From Labrenzia sp. CE80 (GTDB lineage: Bacteria > Pseudomonadota > Alphaproteobacteria > Rhizobiales > Stappiaceae), in contig NZ_WAJT01000001.1 of the NCBI RefSeq assembly GCF_009650605.1, positions 1,736,001 to 1,800,000 of the forward strand: a stretch of 64,000 nt of DNA, in the 5' to 3' direction. Under the pieces are notes generated by a model. That model was given only the letters and a program-made list of their open reading frames with translations, searched no databases and was not told the DNA's origin. Position numbers and translations under genes: made by a program. How positions within the stretch are numbered: position 1 is the first letter of the stretch; every line of letters begins with the position of its first letter. Shown here one piece after another: positions 8,468 through 17,159 of this stretch.

Positions 8468-9421
8468 ATGAAGATGACAGGTAAATTCCTGGGACTGGCG
8501 GCAGCTTTCGCCATGTCTCTCGCCGGATCGGCACTTGCTGCCGACAAAGTCAAGATCGGGGTATCCATCCCCTCGGCCACCCATGGCTGGGCCGGTGGCT
8601 TGAACTATCATGCAAATGTCGCCGTCGACCGGATGGAAGAACTCTATCCCAACATCGACATGATCCTTGTCACAGCGTCCGATGCCTCAGCTCAGGCAAA
8701 CGACCTTGAGGATCTCGTCAGCGTCCACAACGTGGATGCCCTGGTGATCCTGCCTTTTGAATCCGAGCCCCTGACCGATCCCGTCCGGATGGTCAAGGAA
8801 AGTGGTGCTTTCATCACCGTTGTCGACCGTGGCCTCAGCCAGGAAGGTATCGAGGACCTTTATGTTGCCGGCAACAATCCGGAGCTTGGCCGCGTATCCG
8901 CCGAGTTCATCAAGGAAAAACTTAACAACAAAGGAGACATCGTTGTTCTGCGCGGCATTCCGACGGTGATCGATGAAGAACGCGTCGACGCCTTCATGGC
9001 GGGGATCGAAGGCACCGACATCAAGGTCCTCGACATGAAACATGCCAACTGGAACCGGGATGACGGTTTCGAGGTCATGCAGGACTTCCTGTCGCGCTTT
9101 CCCAAGATCGATGCGGTCTGGGCTCAGGATGACGACATCGCCATTGGCGTGATCGAGGCGGTCAAACAGGCTGGCCGTGAGGACGAGCTGTTCATTCTCG
9201 GCGGTGCCGGCATGAAGGACATCATCAAGCGCGTCATGGATGGTGACCGTCTGGTCCCGGCTGACGTTCTTTATCCGCCGGCAATGATCGCCACCGCGAT
9301 CGAGCTGACGACATTGAACTATGTCTCCAATGCACCGGTCACCGGACGCTTCATTCTGGGTGCCCCGCTGGTCACTCCGGAAAATGCGGCGAACTATTAC
9401 TTCCCGGACTCGCCGTTCTAA
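8468..9421 (+). CDS. Periplasmic sugar-binding protein, RbsB type
   Basis: A 317-residue solute-binding protein. The start MKMTGKFLGLAAAFAMSLAGSALAA is a Sec signal peptide with probable cleavage after ALA. The mature protein begins DKVKIGVSIPSATHGWAGG, the usual first strand of the PBP1/RbsB fold, followed by LVILPFESEPL and an AQDDDIAIG hinge segment. GTGGAGGAAAAC precedes the ATG at 8468, which makes the in-frame start 57 bases upstream unlikely. Third gene of the transport operon; followed at once by a strong stem-loop. Substrate not determinable. Confidence 0.95.
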   Translation: MKMTGKFLGLAAAFAMSLAGSALAADKVKIGVSIPSATHGWAGGLNYHANVAVDRMEELYPNIDMILVTASDASAQANDLEDLVSVHNVDALVILPFESEPLTDPVRMVKESGAFITVVDRGLSQEGIEDLYVAGNNPELGRVSAEFIKEKLNNKGDIVVLRGIPTVIDEERVDAFMAGIEGTDIKVLDMKHANWNRDDGFEVMQDFLSRFPKIDAVWAQDDDIAIGVIEAVKQAGREDELFILGGAGMKDIIKRVMDGDRLVPADVLYPPAMIATAIELTTLNYVSNAPVTGRFILGAPLVTPENAANYYFPDSPF

Positions 9422-9439
9422 GCACAGCGAGCCAACCTT

Positions 9440-9475
9440 GGCAGGCGTCCGACAGGGGGACGCCTGCCCTTTTTT
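9440..9475 (+). terminator. Stem-loop with T-run between binding protein and isomerase genes
   Basis: Perfect 11-bp stem GGCAGGCGTCC / GGACGCCTGCC with a 7-base loop, followed by CTTTTTT. It has the full form of an intrinsic terminator, yet the next co-directional gene begins 17 bases later, so it probably acts as a partial terminator giving more binding protein than isomerase. Confidence 0.8.
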
Positions 9476-9492
9476 CGTTTGGGAGAACAGAC

Positions 9493-10548
9493 ATGAAGAC
9501 CATGAAGGGGCCGGGTTTGTTCCTGGCACAGTTTGCGGGAGATGCCGCGCCTTTCAACTCGCTCGAGGCCATCGCGGATTGGGCTGCGGACCTTGGATAC
9601 AAGGGCCTGCAGATTCCGACCTTCGATGGTCGCCTGTTCGATCTTGATCAGGCAGCTGCGTCCAAAGGCTATTGTGACGACATCAAGGGCATGCTTGCCG
9701 ACAAGGATCTTGCGGTCACCGAGCTCTCCACGCACCTTCAAGGTCAGCTGGTTGCGGTTCACCCTGCCTTCAACGAAGCCTTTGACGCCTTTGCACCGGA
9801 AGCTGTTCATGGCAAGCCTGACGCGCGCACCGAATGGGCGGTCGACCAGATGAAAAAGGCGGCCGTTGCAAGCCGTCACTTCGGTCTGGATGCCAGCGTC
9901 AGCTTTCCAGGCGCCCTCGCCTGGCCTTACGTCTACCCATGGCCACAGCGGCCCGCCGGTTTGATCGACACCGCCTTCGAGGAACTGGCAAAGCGCTGGA
10001 AGCCGATCCTTGATGTCTATGACGAGCACGGCGTGGACGTTTGCTACGAGATCCATCCGGGCGAGGATGTGTTTGACGGTGCCACCTTCGAGATGTTCCT
10101 CGATGCACTCGACGGTCATGCGCGCTGCTGCATCAACTACGATCCGTCGCATTTTGTCCTGCAACAGCTGGACTATCTGGCGTTCATCGACATCTACCAC
10201 GAACGGATCAAGGCGTTTCACGTCAAGGATGCCGAGTTCAATCCGGATGGCCGTCAGGGCGTCTATTCAGGCTATCAGCCGTGGGTCCAGCGCGCCGGCC
10301 GTTTCCGGTCCCTTGGCGACGGGCAAGTGGATTTCGCCGGCATTTTCTCAAAGCTGGCGGCCTATGATTACGACAGCTGGGCCGTTCTTGAGTGGGAATG
10401 CGCGCTGAAGCACCCGGAAGACGGTGCAGCGGAAGGCGCACCGTTTATTGCCGACCACATCATTCGCGTCACCGAACATGCTTTCGATGACTTCGCAGGC
10501 GGCGAAACCGACGCCGCAAAGAACCGCCGAATGCTGGGATTGGGTTAA
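9493..10548 (+). CDS. TIM-barrel sugar phosphate isomerase/epimerase family enzyme
   Basis: A 351-residue member of the AP-endonuclease-2-like TIM-barrel family (xylose-isomerase-like). Candidate divalent-metal ligands can be seen in order: Glu in VCYEIHPGE, Asp/His in INYDPSHF, His in AFHVKD and Glu in VLEWE. GGGAG lies ahead of the ATG. Members act as keto-sugar isomerases or epimerases, or as lyases on 3-keto-glycosides. With a Gfo/Idh dehydrogenase 1.4 kb away, a 3-keto-sugar route is possible, but the reaction is not shown by sequence. Its TAA shares the palindromic TTAA with the stop of the convergent next gene. Confidence 0.88.
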   Translation: MKTMKGPGLFLAQFAGDAAPFNSLEAIADWAADLGYKGLQIPTFDGRLFDLDQAAASKGYCDDIKGMLADKDLAVTELSTHLQGQLVAVHPAFNEAFDAFAPEAVHGKPDARTEWAVDQMKKAAVASRHFGLDASVSFPGALAWPYVYPWPQRPAGLIDTAFEELAKRWKPILDVYDEHGVDVCYEIHPGEDVFDGATFEMFLDALDGHARCCINYDPSHFVLQQLDYLAFIDIYHERIKAFHVKDAEFNPDGRQGVYSGYQPWVQRAGRFRSLGDGQVDFAGIFSKLAAYDYDSWAVLEWECALKHPEDGAAEGAPFIADHIIRVTEHAFDDFAGGETDAAKNRRMLGLG

Positions 10549-11816
10549 GCAGCTGGCAGGCCGGTCCGACATTCAGGTGAAGGACCGGCATTTTCAAACG
10601 TAGTAGCTGACCTTTGCACCATGAGGCTTGCCAGCCAGACGACAAGCGCTGCATTTGCGGTGACGAAGACCGAGTAGGACAATGCAGTTTGCGGATAAAG
10701 ACTAAACAGCGCTGTCGCCCAGATTGGTTGCAACCAAAGCAGGCCTGCAGCTACTTGCAGCGACACGGGCCATGGCACATTGCGCGCCATCAGAAAACAC
10801 AGGCCCACTGCAAAGATTGGCCAGCTGTAGTACATCAGCGACGGAGCCGTAAATCCGGAGACAATGAGAAGCATGCCAATGAGCTGCCGCTTGTCAGTTA
10901 CACGTCGGCTCAAGAACCAGATCAAGCCAGCGCCGGCCAAAAGACCCGCCGTTTGAAAGCTACCTCGAAGCCACAGCGGCGCTCCAAGCTTTCCAGCTGC
11001 GCTTTGGATCGTCAGGTTACCAGGGGCGGTCACTGCCGCATAGGAAGAGTAGGAATCTTGCCCAAGGCTGGCAAAATAGGCCTGCCAAACGTCGATGCCA
11101 TAAGACCAGATCGAAAAGGCTATGAGGCCGATGGTAAAGAGGCTCGCCGAGATCAAGGTGCGCCAATGACCGCCCGCGATCAGAAAGACCGGCACCAAAA
11201 GGCCATATTGCGGTTTGACCGTTGCAATCGCGAGAGCGGCGCCGGCCAGGAGCGGCCGTCTTTCCGCATTTACCAATCCAATCACAATGGCAACGACCAC
11301 CAAGACCGAAATATTCAATATCATGAAGGTGTAGTACGCTCCTCCGGAACAGAGAAGCAGCAGCGCGATAAACCAACTCTGACCGCTCAAACGCGCCAAG
11401 CTCGCGAAAGTGGCGCAAAACAGCCCGATGAAGAGCGCCTTGATTACCCCGTAAGGCGCCCAGGCAAGCGGTTCAATCAGCAGAAAGAAGTGAGGCGGAT
11501 TGAGCATCAGCAACCGCTGATTTTTGCCTGTCAGGGTGTTTTGAAAAACATCCGAGTCGTAGGCCGCCGCAGCCATCCCGTCTCCAACGAGTTGGGAGGC
11601 ACGGTAAAAGGCAACGAGGTCCTCATGCGCCGCGTCGCCAATTTGCGCGGGGAATGTCCAAAAGACATCAATCCCCTTGAAGTAGGAAAACGCACAAAGC
11701 ACAGCGCACACGATCATTGCGCAGACAAACACTGGTCCGCCATAGACGCTCCTCGCGGAATCGTTTGGGTCCGCATCCCTTGCGTCTCCCGTTACATCTC
11801 GGCTGATCAGTTTCAA
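10545..11816 (-). CDS. GT87 (DUF2029) family membrane glycosyltransferase-like protein, copy 1
   Basis: A 423-residue polytopic membrane protein with roughly ten hydrophobic segments. After the first helix it has DLVAFYRASQLV (the acidic periplasmic loop motif of GT-C enzymes such as mannosyltransferases) and LLMLNPPHFFLLIEPLAW. I chose a TTG at 11816 (AAGGGCG upstream): from it to the GGP before helix 1 the spacing is exactly that of the ATG-started paralogue at 13101-14390. GT87 enzymes use polyprenyl-phosphate sugars on the outer face of the membrane; the acceptor is unknown. Confidence 0.8.
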   Translation of the reverse strand: MKLISRDVTGDARDADPNDSARSVYGGPVFVCAMIVCAVLCAFSYFKGIDVFWTFPAQIGDAAHEDLVAFYRASQLVGDGMAAAAYDSDVFQNTLTGKNQRLLMLNPPHFFLLIEPLAWAPYGVIKALFIGLFCATFASLARLSGQSWFIALLLLCSGGAYYTFMILNISVLVVVAIVIGLVNAERRPLLAGAALAIATVKPQYGLLVPVFLIAGGHWRTLISASLFTIGLIAFSIWSYGIDVWQAYFASLGQDSYSSYAAVTAPGNLTIQSAAGKLGAPLWLRGSFQTAGLLAGAGLIWFLSRRVTDKRQLIGMLLIVSGFTAPSLMYYSWPIFAVGLCFLMARNVPWPVSLQVAAGLLWLQPIWATALFSLYPQTALSYSVFVTANAALVVWLASLMVQRSATTFENAGPSPECRTGLPAA

Positions 11817-11910
11817 CGTTTCGCCCTTCGCTCGCGCCCTTCGTAGACACCTACAGCAGAATTCTTTTCGGATGACTAAGCTTTCAAACCTTTTTGGGAG
11901 GACACTGAGA

Positions 11911-13089
11911 ATGAGCATCGACAACAAAAATGAACACGCCACATCAACACCAACCTCGGTCCGTCTTGGCATGGTCGGCGGCGGACAGGGGGCGTTTATT
12001 GGCGGCGTTCACAGGATCGCCTCGCGCATTGATGGCAACTATCAGCTTGTCGCCGGGGCCCTTTCCTCCGACGCGGAACGTTCCAGAGCATCTGGAGCCG
12101 AGCTCGGCCTGGCTCCAGACCGTTGTTACGCCGACTACAACGAAATGGCACAGGCCGAAGCGGCCCGCGCCGATGGCATCGAAGCAGTAGCCATCGTGAC
12201 GCCGAACCATATGCACTTCCCAGTCGCGAAGGCCTTTCTAGAAGCCGGTATCCATGTCATCTGCGACAAGCCGCTGACATCGACCCTGAAAGACGCCGAA
12301 GCCCTTACCGAGATTGCCGGAAACGCAGGGCGCCTGTTCGTCCTGACCCACAACTACTCTGGCTACCCAATGATCCGCCAAGCGCGGGAAATGGTGCAAT
12401 CTGGAACGCTTGGTGCCATTCGCCTTGTTCAGATGGAATACGTTCAGGACTGGCTGACGGAAGACCTGGAGTCCTCTGGGCAAAAGCAGGCATCCTGGCG
12501 CACCGATCCTGCGCGATCCGGCGCAGGCGGCTGCATCGGGGACATAGGAACGCACGCATATCAGCTTGGCGGGTTCGTCTCCGGGCTGAAGACCGACACG
12601 GTACTTGCCGACCTGACAAGCTTTGTTCCCGGCCGCAGGGTCGATGACAATGTCAGCGTACTCTTGCGATTTGAAGGCGGCGCAAAGGGCATGCTCTGGG
12701 CGAGCCAGGTTGCGCCTGGCAACGAGAACGGTCTGTCCTTGCGTGTCTACGGCGACAAGGGGGGACTTGAGTGGCACCAGGAGCAGCCCAACCATCTCTG
12801 GTACACGCCTTTCGGCGAACCCAAACGCCTCATCACGCGCGGCGGTTCTGGCGCAACGCCTGCCGCCGAGCGCGTCACCCGTGTGCCGGCCGGACACCCG
12901 GAAGGCTATCTTGAGGGCTTTGCCACGATCTACCGCGAAGCAGCAGAGGCCATCCGAGCTGCGCGCACCGGCGCGTCAGTTTCAAAGGACGTTCAGTTCC
13001 CCGGAATTGGCGACGGCCTAAGCGGTATGCGATTCATCGATGCCTGCATCCGCTCGTCGAATGAAGGCGGGACCTGGACGAAGGTCTGA
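11911..13089 (+). CDS. Gfo/Idh/MocA family NAD(P)-dependent sugar dehydrogenase
   Basis: A 392-residue oxidoreductase. The Rossmann dinucleotide motif is LGMVGGGQGAFIGGVHR near the N-terminus; the family catalytic lysine lies in ICDKPLTSTLKDA and further conserved residues are in GGCIGDIGTHAYQL. GGGAGGA precedes the ATG at 11911. Members oxidise ring hydroxyls of sugars, inositols or anhydrosugars; the GGGQGAFIG subtype is often found with a TIM-barrel isomerase and an Rbs-type importer, as here. It is divergent from GT87 copy 1 by 94 bases and convergent with copy 2. Confidence 0.92.
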   Translation: MSIDNKNEHATSTPTSVRLGMVGGGQGAFIGGVHRIASRIDGNYQLVAGALSSDAERSRASGAELGLAPDRCYADYNEMAQAEAARADGIEAVAIVTPNHMHFPVAKAFLEAGIHVICDKPLTSTLKDAEALTEIAGNAGRLFVLTHNYSGYPMIRQAREMVQSGTLGAIRLVQMEYVQDWLTEDLESSGQKQASWRTDPARSGAGGCIGDIGTHAYQLGGFVSGLKTDTVLADLTSFVPGRRVDDNVSVLLRFEGGAKGMLWASQVAPGNENGLSLRVYGDKGGLEWHQEQPNHLWYTPFGEPKRLITRGGSGATPAAERVTRVPAGHPEGYLEGFATIYREAAEAIRAARTGASVSKDVQFPGIGDGLSGMRFIDACIRSSNEGGTWTKV

Positions 13090-13100
13090 CGCTTGACGCA

Positions 13101-14390
13101 TCACAGGCTTTGAGTTCGAGTGAACGACCTCAAAGCGTTCGCGAATTTCTTAGTGCTGGCTGTGTTTTCTGCGGAGCTTTCGTTGTTCTCTAGCATGAGA
13201 ACGAACGCAGCCAGCGTGAGCATTGTCATGACGGGAACAGACGCCGAGTAGTACAGCGACGCCATCTTATCAAAGTTGTAGATCGTGATCAGCAGAATTG
13301 GTTGCGACCACACAATCCCCCCCAATACCTGGATCAAAGTTGGCCACGGAGTGCGAACCAACAGCATGAAACACAATCCGGCGCTGAAAAAAGGCCAGCT
13401 GTAGAAAAACAGAGACGGCGCAATTAAGCCGGAGGCCATAAGCGTAATTCCGATAAGTGCGTTTCGTGGCCAACGGCTTGCTCCAAACCATACCAACGCG
13501 ATAGCCGATACAATGGCAATCGCTTGGATGGCATTTTGGATCGTCGAACCTCCACCAAGTTTCCCGACCGAATGACGAATTGTGAGACTTGCGTCAAAAT
13601 CCTGACGGAAGAACCCTTGATAGATCGGGTCCGAAAAGATGCCGAAATAAGCCTTCCATGCATCAACGCCATAGACGGCTGCCGATATGGCAACAAGACC
13701 AATGGTCGCAAGACTTGCGGTTACAAAAGTACGCCAGTAGCCACAGCCAATAAGGAATACCGGCACGAGCAGTCCATACTGTGGTTTGACCGTCGCAATT
13801 GCCAGACAAACACCCGCCAAGATGGGCCGCGTACCAGCAAACGCCAGCGCAAAGGCAATCAAGGCGGTCACAAAGATAGAGACGTTCAGCGTAATGAAGC
13901 CGTAGTAGGCTCCGCCTGAAGTTAGAAGCGCGATGGTCATGAGAGCTGACAGGCGACAAATCCTTGCCAACGCCACAAAACCGATCGCGATCGCAACAAG
14001 CATGGCTGCTTTTACCGTGCCATAGTCAAACCAGCTCATCGGCTCAATAAAGAAAAAGAAATGGGGAGGATTCAACATCAAGAGCTTTTGGTTCAATCCG
14101 CTGAGACCAGAGCGATAGAGCTCAGGTTGGTAGACATCAAGCGTTTGCCCAGCGGCAATCATCTCGCCCGCGCGGTAAAAAGCAGCGAGATCCTCTGACG
14201 TTGCAGAGATTACATCTGCCGGAAATGACCAGAATAGATTTGAACCGTCGAGGAAGTAATAGCTTACCGACAGAATACCACACGTGAGAACCGCACACAG
14301 AAACCAGGGCCCACCAAACGGATCAGCGAAATCTGTATCATCACCGGAACCAGACGTTGCCGATCTGAAAGAAAAAGCCCGCTTTGACAT
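13101..14390 (-). CDS. GT87 (DUF2029) family membrane glycosyltransferase-like protein, copy 2
   Basis: A 429-residue paralogue of copy 1, sharing the layout: short N-terminus, first helix after FGGPWFLC, ATSEDLAAFYRAGEMI, LLMLNPPHFFFFIEPMSW, and KPQYGLLVPVFLIGCGYWRTF (copy 1: KPQYGLLVPVFLIAGGHWRT). The ATG at 14390 has AAGAGG 7 bases upstream. The two copies flank the dehydrogenase on the opposite strand, so they are not a simple tandem. A role in decorating a lipid or exopolysaccharide is possible; no acceptor is evident. Confidence 0.85.
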   Translation of the reverse strand: MSKRAFSFRSATSGSGDDTDFADPFGGPWFLCAVLTCGILSVSYYFLDGSNLFWSFPADVISATSEDLAAFYRAGEMIAAGQTLDVYQPELYRSGLSGLNQKLLMLNPPHFFFFIEPMSWFDYGTVKAAMLVAIAIGFVALARICRLSALMTIALLTSGGAYYGFITLNVSIFVTALIAFALAFAGTRPILAGVCLAIATVKPQYGLLVPVFLIGCGYWRTFVTASLATIGLVAISAAVYGVDAWKAYFGIFSDPIYQGFFRQDFDASLTIRHSVGKLGGGSTIQNAIQAIAIVSAIALVWFGASRWPRNALIGITLMASGLIAPSLFFYSWPFFSAGLCFMLLVRTPWPTLIQVLGGIVWSQPILLITIYNFDKMASLYYSASVPVMTMLTLAAFVLMLENNESSAENTASTKKFANALRSFTRTQSL

Positions 14391-14825
14391 CAAAAACCTC
14401 TTAGATAAGCGGGCTACTCTGCCCAATAATTTAAAAGGTAAAATTGCCAATCGAGGGCTTACAAACCGTTAAGCTCAGTTTTTCTTTTGCGCGGCTTCAA
14501 ATTCCGACAGGTATGGCATCGTGCTCGTCCCTGTGGCCTAAGGCTTCGGGCTGAAGTGTCTGATGCCCTGTATCTTGAAATGCAACACGCCCGATGTGCG
14601 CCGAGACCCTGTTCAACAGGAGAGCTTTCGAGATGAATAAGTCCAGACCTCGGCATCTCTAGATGGATCAAATCTGCAATTTTTCGATAGAACTCTTGGC
14701 TGCAGTCGACATTCATCTGCAGCCGTCAGGCTAACCAAACGGGCAATCCTCGGCTCGCAAGGCCTCGAGCCGCGCCTTGCCGCTCGGGCGAACCTCGAAC
14801 TGGAAACAACGACGTTGCGAAGCCG
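14391..14825. other. Intergenic gap, no gene seen
   Basis: 435 bases between the second GT87 gene and zur. It must carry the GT87 promoter and the 3' end of the zinc operon. The only structure noted is an 8-bp inverted repeat, GGCTGCAG (14698-14705) with CTGCAGCC (14717-14724), about 100 bases past the zur stop and without a T-run. Confidence 0.5.
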
Positions 14826-15242
14826 TCAGTGTACCTTGCAGGCGTGGCACAGGCCGCGTAGTTCCACGGTGGTTTTGGCCATCTGAAAGCCTTCGGCCTT
14901 CGCCCAGTCCTTGAGCATGTCTACCGCCTTGTCAGGCGTAAACTCGGTCACCAGTCCACACTGCTCACAAATTGCGAATGCAGCACTGTCATGGGCCGTA
15001 CAGCCCGGGTGACGGCAGGCCACAAAGGCATTCAGGCTCTCAAGACGATGCACCATGCCAAAATCCACGAGCTTGTCGAGCGCACGGTAGACCTGCAACG
15101 GGGCCCTAAAGCCGTCTGCCCTCAAGAGGTCCAGGATCGCGTAGGCGGTCAAAGGCCCCTCTGAGCCAGTCAGCGCGCCCAATACAAGCGCCTGGTTCTT
15201 GGTCAGAGACGGTTGATCACTTTCATGATGATGAGCACTCAC
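14826..15242 (-). CDS. zur: Zinc uptake regulator Zur (Fur family)
   Basis: A 138-residue Fur-family repressor: winged helix with APLQVYRALDKLVDFGMVHRL and a metal-binding C-terminal half with the cysteine pairs CRHPGC, CEQC and CHAC. The His-rich start (HHHE) and the operon context with znuC and znuB identify it as Zur rather than Fur or PerR. It starts with a GTG that overlaps the znuB stop as GTGA, so it is translated by coupling from the operon it is expected to repress when zinc is replete, a negative feedback layout. Confidence 0.93.
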   Translation of the reverse strand: MSAHHHESDQPSLTKNQALVLGALTGSEGPLTAYAILDLLRADGFRAPLQVYRALDKLVDFGMVHRLESLNAFVACRHPGCTAHDSAAFAICEQCGLVTEFTPDKAVDMLKDWAKAEGFQMAKTTVELRGLCHACKVH

Positions 15243-16063
15243 GAAACTTCTCCCTTACGATTCTTTTTATCACCCCAGCCAAAAGACAAGGGCACAAGAC
15301 TGATCATGAAGAGCATCAGGGCCGCCACAACAATCGAAGGCCCTGACGGGGTATCCCACTCCAGTGAGCCGAACAATCCACTGACGACTGCGAGCGCGCC
15401 AAACAGGGCCGAGAGAACCGCCATCTGTTCCGGGCTGGTCGAAAACCTCCGCGCGGTGGCAGCCGGCATGATCAGGAGCGCTGTGATCAGAAGGACACCG
15501 ACAATCTTCATGGCAATGGCAATGACGGCCGCCATCAAGAACATGAAGACCAGGTTGACCCGCTCCGGTTTAAGACCTTCTGCAGCAGCAAGGTCCGGGT
15601 TGACCGTTGCAGCAAACAACGGTCGCCAAATCCAGATCAGTACCGCCAGAACGAGAGCGCCGCCCACGTAGACCACCCCGATATCGGACCGCGACACGGC
15701 CAGGATATCGCCGAACAACAGTCCGAGCAGATCCATCCGGACCCAGGTCATGAAGGCTAGACAAACCAAGCCGACGGCAAGGGCGGCATGTGACAGCAAG
15801 CCAAGCAGGGCATCTGAGGACAGGGTCTCCCGCTTGCGCAGAAGAATCAAAACAAGCGAGAGGGCAGCAGAGACCACAAAGACCGCGAGCGTTGTATTGA
15901 CCTCGAGCAGAAGCGAGAGCGCAACGCCAAGAAGCGCGGCATGAGAGAGTGTGTCGCCAAAATAGGCCATCCGGCGCCAGACGATAAAACAGCCGAGTGG
16001 CCCGGCAACCACGGCGACGCCGACGCCAGCCAAAAGCGCACGCATGAAGAAGTCATCAAGCAT
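15239..16063 (-). CDS. znuB: Zinc ABC transporter permease ZnuB
   Basis: A 274-residue inner-membrane permease of the ABC-3 family with about eight helices. FIVWRRMAYFGDTLSHAALLGVAL is the diagnostic segment, and VGVLLITALLIMPAATARRFS is the conserved late loop. Its ATG lies 8 bases inside the end of znuC and its stop overlaps the zur start, so the three genes form one tightly coupled unit. It imports zinc delivered by a ZnuA binding protein, which is not in this window. Confidence 0.95.
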   Translation of the reverse strand: MLDDFFMRALLAGVGVAVVAGPLGCFIVWRRMAYFGDTLSHAALLGVALSLLLEVNTTLAVFVVSAALSLVLILLRKRETLSSDALLGLLSHAALAVGLVCLAFMTWVRMDLLGLLFGDILAVSRSDIGVVYVGGALVLAVLIWIWRPLFAATVNPDLAAAEGLKPERVNLVFMFLMAAVIAIAMKIVGVLLITALLIMPAATARRFSTSPEQMAVLSALFGALAVVSGLFGSLEWDTPSGPSIVVAALMLFMISLVPLSFGWGDKKNRKGEVS

Positions 16064-16919
16064 GGGTTTTCACCTCGCTACCTGTCGTGATTTCAGCGTG
16101 CGCCGGATGGTGTGCATGATCGTCGGAGCAATGTTCGCCGGCGCAGTCGTCCGTTACCGAACCGTCCGCGTGGCGCACACGCCCATCAGGAAGATGGACA
16201 TGATCGTGATGGTGCTCGTAGACCGCCAGGGCCGCTCCCGCGCGATGGCCGAACAGCTCCCGGAAAGCAGGACTTTGGGAAACAGCCGTGGGCGTACCGC
16301 GGCAACAGACATGGCCATTGAGGCAAACAACCTGATCGGTCGCCGCCATCACCACATGGAGGTCGTGGGAAATCATCAAGATTCCGCATCCAAGCTCTTC
16401 CCCGAGCGTGGAAATCAGGTCGTAAATTGCAATTTCACCAGAATAGTCGACCCCCTGCACCGGCTCATCAAGAACCAACAGGTCCGGTTTGCGGGCAATG
16501 GCCCTCGCGAGAAGAACCCTTTGCATTTCGCCACCTGACAGATGGCGGACCTCAGCCCGCATGAGATGCGCAACACCCGTTCGCTCAAGCGCGGCTTTCG
16601 CTTCATCCTCGTGCAGCCGACTGGTCAAACTCATGAAGCGGCGCACATTCAGCGGCAATGTCCAGTCGATCATCAGCTTTTGCGGCACGTAGCCGATTCG
16701 CAAGCCGGGCCGACGGAATGCTTTTCCGTCCGACGGCTTGAGGATGCCAAGCGCCATTTTCGCGGTCGTCGACTTGCCCGATCCATTCGGTCCGATCAGC
16801 GTTACGATCTCGCCAGCAGCGACCGAAAGGTCCACGCCCCTAACCAGCCATCGATCGGCACGGCGAACGCCAGCCTGCTCCAGCCGAAGCAGACAGGACT
16901 TCTCATTTTCAGATGTCAC
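16056..16919 (-). CDS. znuC: Zinc ABC transporter ATP-binding protein ZnuC
   Basis: A 287-residue ATPase with Walker A GPNGSGKST, signature LSGGEMQRVLLARA and Walker B LLVLDEPVQGVD. The C-terminal ~60 residues are rich in histidine and acidic residues (YEHHHDHVHLPDG, HCSDDHAHHPAHAE), a cytoplasmic zinc-binding tail seen in some alphaproteobacterial ZnuC. The GTG at 16919 is preferred, with GGAG 10 bases upstream; another in-frame GTG lies 24 bases earlier. First gene of znuC-znuB-zur. Confidence 0.94.
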   Translation of the reverse strand: MTSENEKSCLLRLEQAGVRRADRWLVRGVDLSVAAGEIVTLIGPNGSGKSTTAKMALGILKPSDGKAFRRPGLRIGYVPQKLMIDWTLPLNVRRFMSLTSRLHEDEAKAALERTGVAHLMRAEVRHLSGGEMQRVLLARAIARKPDLLVLDEPVQGVDYSGEIAIYDLISTLGEELGCGILMISHDLHVVMAATDQVVCLNGHVCCRGTPTAVSQSPAFRELFGHRAGAALAVYEHHHDHVHLPDGRVRHADGSVTDDCAGEHCSDDHAHHPAHAEITTGSEVKTHA

Positions 16920-16988
16920 CAAGGACACTCTCCGGAGGACCACAAGCTGTGCCGACCGGTGCGTTTTGAACCGAAGAGCACACTCATC

Positions 16989-17007
16989 AATGTTATATTA
17001 TTACTAT
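16989..17007. promoter_or_regulatory. Candidate Zur box upstream of znuC
   Basis: AATGTTATATTATTACTAT: the left half-site AATGTTATA is a full match to the alphaproteobacterial Zur palindrome as I know it (AATGTTATA-N-TATAACATT), and the right half matches at 6 of 9 positions. It lies 70 bases upstream of the znuC start, as expected for zinc-dependent repression. Confidence 0.6.
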
Positions 17008-17121
17008 ATAGGCTGTCGAAACCGAGACCGCAATCACCTGGTGCCCAAACACGGAAGGTATCGCACCTCCTACAGCAAGATTGATTGAATCCAAAACACG
17101 GCTTGCCAAAGCCTGTTCCAA

Positions 17122-17158
17122 ACACCAATATAGTTGCATTAAACAACTATATTGGTGT
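17122..17158. promoter_or_regulatory. Perfect 15-bp palindrome abutting a start codon (candidate MarR operator)
   Basis: Left arm ACACCAATATAGTTG (17122-17136), spacer CATTAAA, right arm CAACTATATTGGTGT (17144-17158). The MarR-GNAT start codon follows one base later, in the place where a ribosome binding site would be. A perfect repeat this long is not expected by chance and fits autoregulation by the adjacent MarR-type protein; as RNA it would also fold into a strong hairpin. Confidence 0.75.
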
Positions 17159-17159
17159 G

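Noticed and set aside
10545..10548. Shared TTAA forming the stops of two convergent genes as a possible regulatory feature
   Set aside because: Four-base palindromic stop sharing is a simple packing effect and needs no special explanation.
10614..11846. 410-codon open frame antisense to GT87 copy 1
   Set aside because: The minus-strand product is a membrane protein with a paralogue nearby; the plus frame is charged, Gln/Arg-rich and unrecognisable.
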